64,000 nucleotides of DNA, from NCBI GenBank assembly GCA_963585895.1, contig OY757939.1:31410530-31474529 (forward strand), written 5' to 3'. Numbering within the stretch: the stretch's first letter is position 1; each line of letters opens with the position of its first letter. The position numbers were made by a program, and so were the translations under genes. The stretch is from Sepioteuthis lessoniana. Its lineage: Eukaryota > Mollusca > Cephalopoda > Myopsida > Loliginidae. Positions 11,850 to 23,989 of the stretch are shown here, one piece after another. The notes below the pieces were generated by a model. That model saw only the letters and a program-made list of their open reading frames with translations. It searched no databases and was not told where the DNA came from.

Positions 11850-12420
11850 TCAGTTGGGACAAGCTAAAAAATCCCATGATACTCTCATAGACTAACGCAC
11901 TGGAAGAGAGTGACCTCTGAACTGCATGACAGTTATTTCCACTTGATGACGATTAAACATGCGATTTCAAAGATCTAGTGGGCGATCGAGTGGGTGTTGA
12001 ACTATTATATAACTCAGTCAAGACAGAAGTCAAGACAGTTCGAGTTCCAGTAGAGTTGGAGAGAGATGTGGTAGGGAAAGCCACTCCCGGCCAAAGGGGC
12101 CCTCGGGAAGCTTAATGAGTTGGGGTCCAGAGAAGATGCTGATAAGATGCAGTAAAGAAAGCCAGCACCCAGCAGAGTGGACCCCAGGGCCTCCGGTTGA
12201 GCATCTGGAGAACGAGAAAGACACAACGTTGACGGTCATAAGAGTGGGAGTCAAAATATTACAGTTTATGTTCAGTCTCCAGCTCCCTCTCACCATAAAA
12301 CCTTGAATAACCTTTTTGAACCCTTGCAATAAAGTGAGAGGTAAATATTTTGTTAAAGAAGTCTTCTTGCGTCTGTCTTTATTATTGGGTCGTAATGATG
12401 CTGTAGATGACGATATAACA
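11850..12420 (+). mobile_element. LTR-P family, solo-LTR-like copy, 5' end unclear
   Basis: Homologous over most of its length to the reversed element at 53124-53858: shared blocks include ATACTCTCATAGACT, GGAGAACGAGAAAGACACAA and GTTCAGTCTCCAGCTC. A polyadenylation signal AATAAAG (12330) follows a promoter-like stretch, as in an LTR. The 3' end is ATATAACA at 12420. The 5' boundary is not clear next to the minisatellite. Long open frames here in several registers are not coding. Confidence 0.6.
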
Positions 12421-13040
12421 CAGTGAAATTGATATAATTTCATAATCTGATGATCTAAAATTTTAACACTATGTGTAAAAACAACTCAAAATTCTATGCT
12501 TACTGTTTAAATCCCTTTCCCCCCACCCAACAAATGGCATTTCTATACCTGAAAAAAAAAACTAGAAACACTAAACATAGAATTTGGAGTTTTTTCTATA
12601 GATGCTGTTAAAATTTGAGATTATTTGAATGAGAATTACTCAAGTTATTAGATTATGAAATGATAATTTTTCTTAAACACTGTACATCTCCAATGATATC
12701 AAATTTTTTAAACACCCTGTATATGTATATATTGTCCTCAAACTAATTTACATAATTTACTGCAAAAAAATTCTTAAATTGTAATGAAATAAAAAATACA
12801 AAATGGACAAAGAAGGAGGATAAAGAGGAAGAAATACAGAGGACATATTACATTTTTTTTCCTTGTTTTCCGACTCCACACACTCTCACTCAATTAAAAA
12901 TTAGTATAAAGGTGCACAATATTGAAATCAATCTGATGGTCGTGCTGCCTATTATACGTAAAACTTGAAGTCATGGGAAGTATTCGATAGCAACAGAAAA
13001 ATTCCTTTGACATAACGTAATGTAACAAGATGTGCATGTG
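12421..13040. other. AT-rich spacer, nothing recognised
   Basis: No family placed. The sequence AAACACCCTGTATATG (12710-12725) resembles a transposon end but no partner end was found. Confidence 0.45.
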
Positions 13041-13440
13041 TTTTCTAGGGTAAACAGGATGACGTCCCAGTAGAAATGCCATGTGGGTTGCCTGGGTAGC
13101 ATAACGGGATGTCCACATACTTCCCAAGGTAAACAGGACACAAGTGATCCTCAGTGGAAGTGCCACATGAGTTGTGTGTGTTGCATTCCAGACAGGAGAC
13201 TTGTCCACATGCAGTGCATAGGCGGGAGGTGTGACGACGGGGATTGTGTGGGTGTCCGGAAAATTATATAAACCAGGAAAGAATTTCGACTCAGGTAGAA
13301 CAAAGCACAAAGGCAAAGAAGTTTCACAGAAAACTACACCATTACCCCTGTGTGTATGCATTTCAGCCATCTCCAACTCGCTCTTACTCTATCCATACAT
13401 ACATTTCGAGTAATAAAAAAAACAAGAAAAGAAGCAAATT
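13041..13440 (+). repeat. 80-bp duplicated block in LTR-like sequence
   Basis: Two tandem diverged units of about 80 bp (from 13041 and 13121, both with GGTAAACAGGA) are followed by a TATA-like ATTATATAAACCAGG (13262-13276) and a pyrimidine-rich stretch. The arrangement resembles the promoter half of an LTR, but neither end nor a target duplication was found. A 160-codon minus-strand open frame over this region is an artefact of the duplication in my judgement. Confidence 0.35.
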
Positions 13441-13912
13441 ATATTCTAATGCAGCATTGTTCTTCTTCCTGACATACAACAATAGTACTTGTCATTGTGT
13501 TCATTATAGTATTTTGAATTTTAAATCAGTTCTGTTTAATAAGAGCATTGAACACTTGAAATTCCTAAAACATTTTCAGCAATCACTAACCTAAAACAGA
13601 TAGATAGATATTAAAGTGTAGGTTTCATGTACACTTCTTATATAAATTTGTTACAAATGACATGGCCTATATAAGGAAACAACACTAATAAATCAAAGAA
13701 AATGTTGAAAAAGATAGTGTAATAACAGCTGGGGCTATTGAAATAGAAGCATCGAAAAATAGATTTTTTTTTTTAATCACTGAAAAAAAGGAAAGGTTTC
13801 CTTGAAATATTGCAAAAACACATATTCATTTTGAGAAGTTTCTATTTCAACAGCCTTCGGCATAAGTACGTTATGTTTTTTTGACATTTTCTTTGATTTT
13901 CAGTGTCATTTT

Positions 13913-13914
<2 letters not shown>
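13441..13914. other. AT-rich spacer, nothing recognised
   Basis: A/T-rich sequence, no family recognised. Confidence 0.5.

Positions 13915-13968
<54 letters not shown>
13915..13968. repeat. (TA)n microsatellite
   Basis: An uninterrupted run of about 26 TA units. Confidence 0.98.
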
Positions 13969-13971
<3 letters not shown>

Positions 13972-13977
13972 GAACAC

Positions 13978-14040
13978 TAAGACTCTCTGGAAAGCAAGAT
14001 GACTCTTTGGAAAGACAAAGTGACTCTTCAGAAAGTTGGA
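13978..14040 (+). repeat. ~21-bp minisatellite, three units
   Basis: Three units of the type GACTCTTTGGAAAG plus a short variable spacer. Confidence 0.75.
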
Positions 14041-14099
14041 GTGATATTAAAGACAGGAATTTTAACAAATATGAATGATACAATGAAAGAAAAATGCCC

Positions 14100-14762
14100 T
14101 CAGGGTGTCTGATGCGGGGAGGGAGAATATATCACCCATTTTACTTGCTCATACGGTAATGATCTGGATATGTTCCCGGCTACAACGTGTGATTGCGGCA
14201 GAAAATTCAACGGCTTGTGAGGATCACGAATCCACAAGGCGCGCTGGTGCAAACAACGTAATTCTCCTGCCGGAGAATGTAAATCAAATGATGGGCCTAT
14301 AAATCAGGTTTACCCCCACAGTATTCACGAGTCCATTGCTGACCATCTAACGGCCGTAAGTAAACGCATTTTTAAATCACAAACTGCACTAAAATGAAGA
14401 TGAACGAACGTCCAATGTAATGTCCGATTTTAGTTGATCTTGTGTATACATAGATATATATTTCTTTTAAATACCCTATCCGGTGGCAAAAGCTGCTCGA
14501 TAGGGCCAGGAGTGGCAGTACCGCCTTGAGCTACCGAAACTGTGTTATCACCCTGGTTGGCGGCTGATGAGGCTAGGGTATCACACGTGCTTTCACACGT
14601 TGTATGATGAAAAAAAAAAGATATATATAAGATTTTTATTTTTTCTGTTAGTCCCAAGAGAAAAAAATTTTTTAAATGAATAAGTTCAAAAAGAAATATA
14701 TATTTTATAATTATTCATTTTGCTCTTCCACGCGGTTCTAGCTTCTCGCTGTCATCAGAGTC
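14100..14762. other. Unassigned region with one coding-like fragment
   Basis: Mostly unrecognised. A less AT-rich block at about 14480-14590, read on the minus strand, is open and has protein-like composition (VSVAQGGTATPGPIEQLLPP). I cannot assign it; it could be a decayed retroelement piece or an exon. AT-rich DNA lies on both sides. Confidence 0.35.
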
Positions 14763-15109
14763 TGTCGCGACCTGCTCACAAACATAAACAGATCAGATTA
14801 CTTGCACTCCCAAGAAAAATTACATCCGGGTATGGCCGGAAATGATGAAGCCCTTTTACGACCCTGACCTGTGGTTACAGCTACGAAAAGGGAATAAATT
14901 ACATTTAACAACATTTACAGAACATGTCTGTCAAAAGTAACTTGATCAAAATAAAGTGGATTATCCCTTGTAAAAACGACAATTAATTGTCATTTTTGTT
15001 ACATTGTTACCTCGCCTTTGTTTTCTTCATTGTCTTTTAGCTGTAATTACTCACACGCTTAACCTTATAAATCATTTGCGGGGTCAACGTGCTTATCGGC
15101 TCTGCAACA
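14763..15109 (-). mobile_element. HPL element, miniature 347-bp copy
   Basis: Reverse-oriented short member of the HPL family described at 26097-27882. Read on the minus strand it starts TGTTGCAGAGCCGATAAGCA and ends at a TG...CA-type terminus (CAGGTCGCGACA). It has the 5' conserved block, the palindromic ACAATTAATTGT and the 3' conserved block, but none of the hairpin array. An exact 4-bp duplication AGTC flanks it (14759-14762 and 15110-15113), so this insertion is a discrete event. Confidence 0.8.
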
Positions 15110-15589
15110 AGTCTTTAAGGTATTTGTCAAGCACCCCACCAAACACATGAGTGCGGCACAAGGCCTTTTTTAGGGCAGGTCTGAATGCAGGGCCATAGCC
15201 CAGACATCCCCAGCATTCTCAAAAAATGCCGTGAGCACCTTCAGCACAGGGGCGCCTCAGTTGATAAACTTAGACCTTCCGGAGAGTGTAAGAGCCAGGA
15301 GGACAGCACCCTGAGACTGAAGGAGTGACGGTCTTAGCCACATAACACAAGTACCAGGCCTCCCCGGTGCTCATGTTAGGCAGCTCAGACTCACGAACTG
15401 AAGCGTGTGCTCCAGAACACACAGCTGATATGCAAGTCGGAAGTTAAAAATGAAAATGGCCAAATCATCACAAATATCTACCACCAACCCACACCCAACA
15501 ATACCTCCACTTCAATAGTCACCACCCCAAAAACTGGATAAAATCCATCTCTTACACTCTAGCATGTAGAATATGAACCATAATCACTA
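15110..15589. other. Unassigned, moderately GC-rich stretch
   Basis: The block 15130-15440 is clearly less AT-rich than its flanks and looks like part of an old element, but I recognise neither a protein nor a repeat family in it. Confidence 0.4.
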
Positions 15590-16089
15590 ATAAAAACCTC
15601 AGAAAAATTTGCCTTAAAGAGCTATGCTTAACCCTTCACCAGAGAGGATACCCAACAACACTAATAAATAGAAGATTCAAATTAGCATAAAAATACCATT
15701 AAAAGAAGTACAAACCCCAAAAAACATAGCAATGAAAAACCCTTAGTGTAAGTCTTAACATACTACAAAAATAACCCAAAACTATTCATGGAAATAATAA
15801 AAAAATCTCAAACAACTTAAAAACAATGACAAAATAAAAAAAATACGAGACAAGTTATTAAAAACCAAAGAAAACCTAGAAATCTAAAACATATACTCAA
15901 CTCATCTACATTTGGGGGACCCACAATGCTTGGAGTCATAAAATGCAAGAATAAAAGATATGAAGTATGTAATATAATTAATGAAGGAAAATCCTATACC
16001 TTCGAAAACCCAAAAACAACATTCATAATAAATAGAAATTTAAACTGCTATTCAAAAAATGTAGTCTACATAATCGAATGTTACAAATG

Positions 16090-16144
<55 letters not shown>

Positions 16145-16400
16145 ATCTACGCAAGCTTTCAATACCAGAATATCACTCCACAAAGCAATATAAAATTGCC
16201 AGAAAATAGAAAACTAAATGTCTAAACATCTATACGAATGTAGCAATGGAGTGCTCAAAATAATGCCAATATACCAAATTGATGACCACACATTACTTCA
16301 AATAAAAGAAAAAGCTTCACAGAAAAATACAAGCCTCCACTGAATAGAACTTAAAGTATGCACACACAAAAAAGCAGTAACAAAAACACATACACACTCC
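15590..16400 (+). mobile_element. Penelope-like element fragment with GIY-YIG endonuclease region (type 1)
   Basis: Decayed 3' part of a retroelement of the Penelope-like kind. Traces of the region after the reverse transcriptase run from about 15600 (CLKELCLTLHQRGYP). From 15926 a readable stretch gives LGVIKCKNKRYEVCNIINEG, then FIINRNLNCYSKNVVYIIEC and CYKCN, the cysteine-rich lead-in to a GIY-YIG nuclease. Where the Y-x-G motif belongs the reading runs into a (TA)n tract; beyond it, in another frame, come NIKLPENRKLNVSKHLYECS and DDHTLLQIKEK. Several stops lie upstream. GIY-YIG nucleases make the nick used for reverse transcription in this class. The assignment rests on motif recognition only. 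Confidence 0.65.
16089..16142. repeat. (TA)n microsatellite inside the GIY-YIG region
   Basis: About 26 TA units sit exactly where the Penelope-like protein should continue from CN into the YIG motif. Tyr-Ile codons TATATA are a plausible seed for the expansion. Confidence 0.9.
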
Positions 16401-16446
16401 GAGAGAAAAAAGTTAAAAGTTGATGTCAGTTGAATCTTATACCACA

Positions 16447-16944
16447 TGTCACGTGATATCCCACTGAGACGATAGAAATAAAATTACTACTATCCTCGAG
16501 TTCGAATTAACAGTAGCAAGCCGTCAAAGAATGACCGTTAAGAACAGATGTTTGTACTTGGCGACCTGATGAATAAAGAATGGGATACGGGGTGACATAT
16601 AGTAGCCCTAACGGATCGCCTGGCCAGGGGGAAGAAGAGAAAAGCCAAATGATTGGCTGGGACCCCAAAACGGAAGTGGGGACTCCTTCCCGTCAGCGGA
16701 AATAGATAATAAGAAAAGTTAGTTGTTCGTCAGGGTTCGTGGCAGACGGAACCAAAGCCAGTACTCCGGGTAGAAGAAGACAAAAAATATCTCGGACACG
16801 AAGGAGCCAAGTTCTTCAAGCCAGTATTTAAAATAGCATAAAGTCTATTAGCCCGTAAAAGAGGAAATATTCTCCACAGGAACTCCATCAAAGAAAAAAG
16901 ATAAGTAAACTTTGAGACCATTTCTCCTTATACCCAATCTTATA

Positions 16945-17002
<58 letters not shown>

Positions 17003-17575
17003 GAAGGAAAACGAAAGAAAAGAAAAGAAGAAAGACATTTATGTTCATGGACTATTCATTCATGATATATTTGACACGTTGAAGGTGTATCTCTATGTGT
17101 AGTAAAAGATTCATATATTTTAATGTTCCCACGTGGTTGAAGTTGTTATTTGTAGTTCTGCTACAAATTTGTTATGTCATATTTCTGTTTCAGCTTCTAT
17201 TCGCCTTATGATATGCTCGCTTAAAATTGTCCTATTAATTCCTTTAAAATATCACACGGAAAACCGGAATTGCCGACTACTATAATTAATATTATTACGT
17301 CTCAACCTAGAGGTCCATATCTTCCATTGTCTAGGGGAGGAAGACTAGTGGCCTTGGTGTGTGTGTGTATAGTGTGAAATTTGGAACCCCTTGCCAGGGG
17401 CGGTCCGTCTAGCCCTAAATTAATCCCCCACATAATATGCCAGTTCTTATATGCCTGAGAAAAAAACTCTGAACGAGGACTTATTCTACAAGGGATCAAG
17501 TGCCAACCTGCCCCGTCTTCACACGTGCGAAAATAAAACCCCGTTTTTGGATAAAAGTAAATTCTTCGCGTCACA
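16447..17575 (+). mobile_element. LTR-S family, solo-LTR-like copy 1
   Basis: A 1.13-kb unit homologous along its length to 24743-25983. It begins TGTCACGTG and ends CGTCACA, so the ends form a short inverted repeat of TG...CA type. CACA lies on both sides (16443-16446 and 17576-17579). Inside are a (CT)n run (16951-16997), an AATAAAA polyadenylation-like site near 17531 and conserved blocks such as CCTTGCCAGGGGCGGTC. No coding capacity. It is most simply read as a solo LTR of an unidentified retrotransposon. Confidence 0.65.
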
Positions 17576-17804
17576 CACATTAACAATCACAGAACACACA
17601 CATACGTATACACAATGACCCAGAGAAGACCACTAATAAACTCTATTGCATATCAACAATACACGCACAAAAACAAACATATAGGCGAACACACACACAC
17701 AAACACACAAGAAAGTAAAAGGCAGTTAGAATTTAAAACTCAACAACATTAAACAGAACTAAACTATACACATACAGAGAAAAAACTATATAACTCCACT
17801 TTTT
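17576..17804. other. CA-rich spacer
   Basis: Rich in ACACAC and ACATAC strings, otherwise nothing recognised. Confidence 0.6.
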
Positions 17805-18430
17805 TGTAAACTTTCTAATATTAACATAGGGAGGTGCTTCTTAAATCTTTTAAATAAGCACTTCAATAAGGATAACTTGCTAAACAAAATTTCCAATAGA
17901 AATACCGTAAAAGCTAATTACTCCAGTACTAACAATATTTATAGAATTATAAATAACCACAATAGATAAATCACATATGAATAATAAGACAGTTTATATA
18001 TTGCCTTGTAATTGTAAGAAAAAAGATTAATGTCCCAGTGATGGAAGTTGTAATTCCGAAAACGTAGTATACCAATCGAGTATTTTCCCCATGAAACATA
18101 GAAGTGATATAAACAGAGTATACATAGGTATTTCCATTGGGAACTGGAAACAAAGGTTATATAATCATAGACATTCCTTCACTAATCCGTTGCTTAGGAA
18201 TGAAACTGCACTTTCGAAATACTTTTAGAGCTTAAAAAATATAGTCTAACTCCTCAAATAAAGGGAAAAATCATTAGAAAATCTTCGACAGCAAATAGCT
18301 TTAATAGAAGATGTAACTTATTCATGGAAGAGAAAATTAGTATAATCAATTTCAAAGATACTTGACGACTATTAGACGAACGAAACGAATAAATATTCAA
18401 ATGCAGATACAAGAATAAGTTTAAAATAAC
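17805..18430 (+). mobile_element. Penelope-like element fragment with GIY-YIG endonuclease region (type 2)
   Basis: A second, different Penelope-like fragment. Reading in shifting frames, it gives FLNLLNKHFNKDNLLNKISN near 17840, a decayed NVVY-type segment near 18060, then VYIGISIGNWKQRLYNHRHS (about 18120-18180) with the YIG motif and the R...H helix, followed by FTNPLLRNETALSKYF and RRCNLFMEEKISIINFKDT to about 18360. This matches the GIY-YIG and following region of animal Penelope-like proteins. Stops and frame changes make it a fossil. It differs in sequence from the fragment at 15590-16400. Confidence 0.65.
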
Positions 18431-18529
18431 TTGATAGCGGTAATAATGTGGAGTAGCACAAGAGTAACATGATGTATGAATTGGGTGAATATTGATTATT
18501 AGTTAACAGTAACATGAATCGATATGGGT

Positions 18530-18535
<6 letters not shown>

Positions 18536-18583
<48 letters not shown>
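18536..18583. repeat. (TA)n microsatellite
   Basis: About 24 TA units. Confidence 0.97.
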
Positions 18584-18587
<4 letters not shown>

Positions 18588-18589
18588 TT

Positions 18590-19459
18590 AAATGGACTAT
18601 ATATCTTGGCGGTTCTTTATCAGGAGTAAAAAACAGACCCGTAAATGCGAATTACTAAGAGAATAACAATGGATTTTAGTGGTAGTAGGGAAAATTTTTA
18701 AAAAAATTCTATTTGCTTTTTTCTAGCTTTTATTTTTATTTTTGTTAGGTTTTCTCGAAAAATATCGATACATAACCTATTGAGAGATTTAAGATAACGA
18801 GTGAGAAATGGATTGCAATAGCCTAAGGACCTGTGATAGGAGGAATATGTGAGTAGTGGTAATAAGAAACCCTTAACACCCTAAAAAAAGATTAAAATAA
18901 ACTATAAACAAAGGAGTTAACTGAAAAATGCTTAAGAGGAAAAGGTCAAATGGGATATGTTAAAAGAAATAACATATAGAACCTCATATTTACCGCCCCT
19001 CAAACATCGCCTGATAAGAGCTTGTATGATTGGTCAAGAGCCATTGTCGGCAACCAATCAGAGCACACAAGATATATGACATTAGGTTCTGTTTTGGGGT
19101 AGAAATGCAAACGCAAGAGAGACATTCCCTCTTTCATACATTGCAAACCGTCCAAGTAAGACGCTAACACGCCAGTGACTTTTAAGAGCCGATGGCTACG
19201 TAAGGTCGACCTCACGGAAACAAGAGACATTTAACAACCTAAGTGACAAGATAAGTTCGCTGGCATATTATCTCGCAACTTTATTAAGTTCACTTAATAA
19301 CTCTAGCTCTTCATTGATTTTTACACTTTGCTTTTTGTATAACGTTTGTAATTTTTATTGTTGATAATATACCGTTTTATTGAATTGTCGTATCCTGTTT
19401 TCTTTGTCACTACCTTTTATGTTTATTTTATCCGTCTGATTGCTACAATGTTGTTAGTG
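18590..19459. other. Unassigned region before the Gypsy element
   Basis: AT-rich up to 18990. The block 18990-19240 is more mixed and carries CCAATCAGAGCACACAAG. It looks element-derived but no partner was found. The stretch 19240-19459 is the target into which the Gypsy element inserted; it resumes at 24390. Confidence 0.4.
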
Positions 19460-19463
19460 AACA

Positions 19464-19859
19464 TGTAGTATCACCTCCCTTACTAAGGTCAGTAAATGGG
19501 CAGTCAATACTAACTCAACAGAAATCTTGGTCCTTACTTCCACCTCGGCCAAGGAATGCTATCCCAGAATACATCGCCTCTCACTCTTCTCTCTTCCCTT
19601 CTCTCTCCTTTTCTCTCTCGCTTTCCCTCTCCCTCTGGCCAATCAGCGGAGATAGTAGCAGTTGCCAAAGACGACCCAAGAAGAGAAGAGGAAGCAGTTG
19701 CTGAAGAGATTCCAAACACTAAATACACGTGTTGACCGCCGGACATTTTCTAGCCAACACGTGGCGTTGTATATGAAGAATAAAATTCCTATTTTAAAGT
19801 TAATATTTGTACTTCTCATTTATTATCTCAAATAATATAACCCAAGTACATATATTACA
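19464..19859 (+). repeat. Left LTR of the CsRn1-like element
   Basis: Starts TGTAGTATCACC and ends ATATATTACA. Holds a long pyrimidine-rich stretch, a CCAAT-box-like GGCCAATCAGCGG, a 9-bp inverted repeat CACGTGTTG/CAACACGTG (19726-19734, 19755-19763) and AATAAAA as likely polyadenylation signal. Confidence 0.95.
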
Positions 19860-20113
19860 ATGGTGACCCCAACTAAAAGGATATAAGACGCAACTTTTGA
19901 AAATTCCAGGATAAATTCAACCAATTTTTCAACTTCACGTCGCAAACGTTTCAAGAGAGAACCTTCGACGTAAGTAAAAAAAAAAAATTCTTTTCCTCTT
20001 TTCTTCGTCTACAACAACAACAAATATATATATATACACATATAAAAAGATATACACACACACACACACAAAAAAAAAAAAACAATTAAAAAAAAATTAA
20101 TAAATAAATAAAA

Positions 20114-20700
20114 ATGGAAGAAGCTTCTCTACAGCAAATTAACATAAAGACCCCAGAATTCATGGAAACGGCAGTGAATGACTGGTTTTCCATTCTGGAG
20201 GCACAATTCCACCTGCGCAATATAACGGCATCTACAACAAAATTCTACACGGTAATATCATCTCTGCCTGCAGAGGTGGTAGCTAAAATACCGATAAGAA
20301 TTTTAGAATCTAAAAAATACGAGGAAATAAAACAGTCATTAATTGAGGCCCACGAAAGGACAAAGCCGGAATTGCTGGACAAATTAATGTCAACAACAAC
20401 TATTACAGGCCGTCCTTCAACATACCTGCAAGAAATGCTATCGATAGCAAAACGGATAGGTATCGGAGAAGAAATAGTAATACACAAATTTCTTCAGGCC
20501 CTACCAGCGACAATTTCCCCCGTCATTGCTTCACAAAAGGAGTTAAGTCCAACTCAACTTGGAAAGCTAGCGGATGAGCTTATGCCTCTGCTTAACAATA
20601 TCAACGCGACAGCGTTCACCGCTCAGCATTTAAAAAAAGCCAAAATATGTAGAGCACACCTCTACTTTGCCGAGCAAGCAAGAACTTGCAAACCTTGGTG
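20114..20700 (+). pseudogene. gag region of the CsRn1-like element
   Basis: Fossil capsid-type region. It opens with MEEASLQQINIKTPEFM and runs through a helical segment with YLQEMLSIAKRIGIGEE and FLQALPATISPVI, the typical capsid-like fold region of CsRn1-type Gypsy gag. No CCHC knuckle is apparent. Confidence 0.8.
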
Positions 20701-20829
20701 TAGATGGCCGAAGAAGCAAAACACAAAAATACTACCAAGCTCGCGTCCACCTACACCAACTTCAACAGACTCGGAAAACTAACGGCGCGAACCATGTCTG
20801 TCCCCCTGAGTTCGCCGCTATTACAAATC

Positions 20830-23756
20830 AATACACGATTAGGGACAACTACATTAAAATTTATAGTGGATACCGGTGCAAGTATCTCAATAATACCAGC
20901 GTCTAGGTTAAACGGCGTCACGTTAAATCCAACACCGGTATCACTCACCACCGCTAATGGAGAGAAAATAAAATGCTACGGACAAGCAAACCTAGAGATT
21001 GGGATACCAAGTTTGAAAAGGTCATTTTCCTGGACATTTGTGGTTGCAGATATCCCCAATCCACTCCTTGGATTTGACTTTTTAAATGAATTTGGTCTCA
21101 TAATCGACTGCAAAAATAAAACAATTTACGACCCGTTAACAGCTACCAAAAAGGAATTAATACTAAACACGACATCTCCAGGAAACGTGGTCATTAACAA
21201 AGTAGAACTACCATCTTTTATTCAAACCAGTCTGGATAAATACCCAGAAATCATTTCTCCTCATATAAACAAAAATAACAACTACTGCGGTGTTTATCAC
21301 AGAATTGATACGGGTAGCCACTTACCGGTTTTTGCAAAATCCAGACAGCTATCAGCGGAAAAACTATCGGCGACTAAAGAAGAGTTTAAAAGACTCATAA
21401 ATGAAGGCGTGATAACTCCTTCAGACAGCGAATGGTCAAGCCCACTACATCTTGTACCTAAGCAAAGTGGAGGATACCGCTGCTGCGGAGATTACCGTGC
21501 ATTAAACAGCATCACTAAAAGTGATAGATACCCCATTCCCAATATAAATTCATTCACAACAAAACTCGCTAATAAACAGCGATTTACAAAAATTGATCTG
21601 ATTTCAGCGTACCATCAAATTAAAATGCACCCAGATGATATTCCTAAAACGGCAATTATCTGTCCGATGGGTCTTTTTCATTACGAATTTATGCCGTTTG
21701 GGTTAAAAAAAATTCGTCGGCAACATTTCAAAGGTACATGGACAGAATCTTTCGACAGATAGACTGTGTCTTTATATATTTAGATGACATCTTAATCTTC
21801 AGCGACGACGAGCCTTCCCACAAGAAAGATATAGACACAATTTTTAGGATTTTACAAGAAAATAACCTGAAAATATCACTATCGAAATCTATTTTCAATG
21901 TAACATCGCTAGATTTCCTAGGTTTTAGAATTAATTCAAATGGAATCACACCAACTGCTAACAAAGTAAAAGAAATAGAATCTTTTCCGTGTCCTAGAGA
22001 TGCTAAAAGCTTACGCAGATTTCTTGGTATGGTAGGATTTTACAGGAAGTTAATACCAGGATTTGCGAAGTTAGTCTTACCTTTATCCGAAAGAATGAGA
22101 TTAACACCTAAAGGATTAATTACCTTGAATAATTTGGAAAAACAATCCTTTTCTAACATTATAAAAATACTTGGTGAGCTAACAGAATTATCTCATCCTC
22201 AACCAACTTGTACACAGTATCAACTAGTCACGGACAGCAGCAAATATGCAGTAGGTGCTGCCTTACATCAGGTCATAAATGGAAATCCAATACCAATAGG
22301 ATTCTTCTCAAAGAAACTGACGACAACACAGACGAGATATTCCACTTTTGACCGTGAACTTTTAGCAGCATATTTGTCAGTGTTACATTTTCGCCACCTC
22401 ATAGAAGGTCGTGAAGTATTACTTCTGACAGATCACAAACCAATATGCGGTGCATTCCACAGTCTAAAACCTGCCAAATCAGATAGACAACAAAGACAGC
22501 TAGCAATTATTACAGAATTAATTTCAGATATAGCCCATGTGAAGGGTAACCAAAATGTAGTTGCAGATTGTCTGTCTCGCCCAACATTTGCAGTACAAAT
22601 AGATATATACGATCTGCCAGCACTTGCAGATGCACAAAAATCAGACACCGAAATACAGTCCTTTCCAGATTTAAAGAAATTCACATTATCTGGAAAAGAT
22701 CAATTTGTGTTATGAGATACATCAACGTCATACCCCAGACCTTTTGTACCGTGCACACTACGAAAATCTATCTTTGATAGCTTGCATGCAATATCACACC
22801 CTGGAATAAAATCATCTATCAAAATGATTAAGGCTAGATTTTACTGGCCACATATGGATAAAACCATCAAAGAACTATGTGCATCATGCACATCTTGTCA
22901 ACAAGCAAAAACATACAGACATACCAAATCGCCTGTACAAACGTTGGAAATACCATCATCAAGATTCCATACTGTACACATTGATATAATTGGACCACTA
23001 CCACCAGCGAAATGCTCCAACAATCCTTACATCAATCCATGTCGGTATGTTTTAACATGTATAGATCGAACCAGTCGATGGATAGAAGCACAACCTATAT
23101 CGGATATTACAGCACAAACCGTAGCAGAAGCTTTTGTAAACACGTGGATTACGCGCTTTGGTGTTCCACTCCATGTCATATCAGACAAAGGCAAACAGTT
23201 TGAGAGCGAACTATTCCTTGAACTATCAAAAATTATTGGATTCTATAGGCTACGTACAACATCCTATCATCCACAATGCAATGGACTTATAGAAAGAGCC
23301 CACAGAACCTTAAAAGCAGCTATTATGGCCCGAAAAGAATCTTGGATTTCAGCCCTACCAATAGTTCTCATGGGAATTCGAAGTATGCCCAACTGCTCCA
23401 ATTTTCCCCCTTTTTATGCGGTCACAGGTGCACAAATGTTATTGCCACAACTAATGATAAATACGGAAAATACAGAAACAGTTACACAAAATTTTACAAG
23501 AGAACTGCACAAAACTATGGCAAAATTCGATCTGACAGACTTTTCAAACAGAGAAAAATCAACCAAAAAATCATACGTGCCAGATCAACTTCAAACTTGT
23601 GATAAAGTTTGGATTAGGATAGACCGCGTTCGAAAACCGCTAGAAGCACACTATTCAGGTCCTTACATGGTACTCGAACGAACACCAAGATATTTCCTAA
23701 TAGAACTCAAATATGCATACACAAGTTTCAATAGACCGTTTAAAACCTTACATTGA
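20830..23756 (+). pseudogene. pol region of the CsRn1-like element
   Basis: Fossil polyprotein region with the domains in order: aspartic protease (FIVDTGASISIIP, about 20855-20900), reverse transcriptase (about 21300-21950, with YLDDILIFS), RNase H (about 22200-22600, with TDSSKYAVGAAL), integrase zinc-binding segment (HPGIKSSIKMIKARFYWP followed by CASCTSCQQAK, about 22790-22910) and integrase core (about 22960-23400, with HIDIIGPLP and YHPQCNGLIERAHR). The region is not a single intact reading frame. Confidence 0.9.
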
Positions 23757-23989
23757 AAACAAACAAAAATGTACACAAAATGCAACTACCAATACAAATA
23801 AAAAGTCTGAAAGTTTACCTCCTGAAAAAGTGCAGGAACATAAAATGAAAACAAGAACTTCAGGTAGAACGATTACATGGAAAAAGGATAACGAGTATAT
23901 TTATTATTAAAACAAAAACAAAAGCAAAAAAAAAAAAAACAACAACAAACAAAACCAAACAAAAACTCCGTTTACTGGTAGGGGAGTCT

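Noticed and set aside
12030-12443. 137-codon minus-strand open frame
   Set aside because: It lies antisense within the LTR-P copy, which is non-coding in the homologous copy at 53124.
12894-13376. 160-codon minus-strand open frame
   Set aside because: It covers the 80-bp duplication and LTR-like sequence; composition and repeats argue against a protein.
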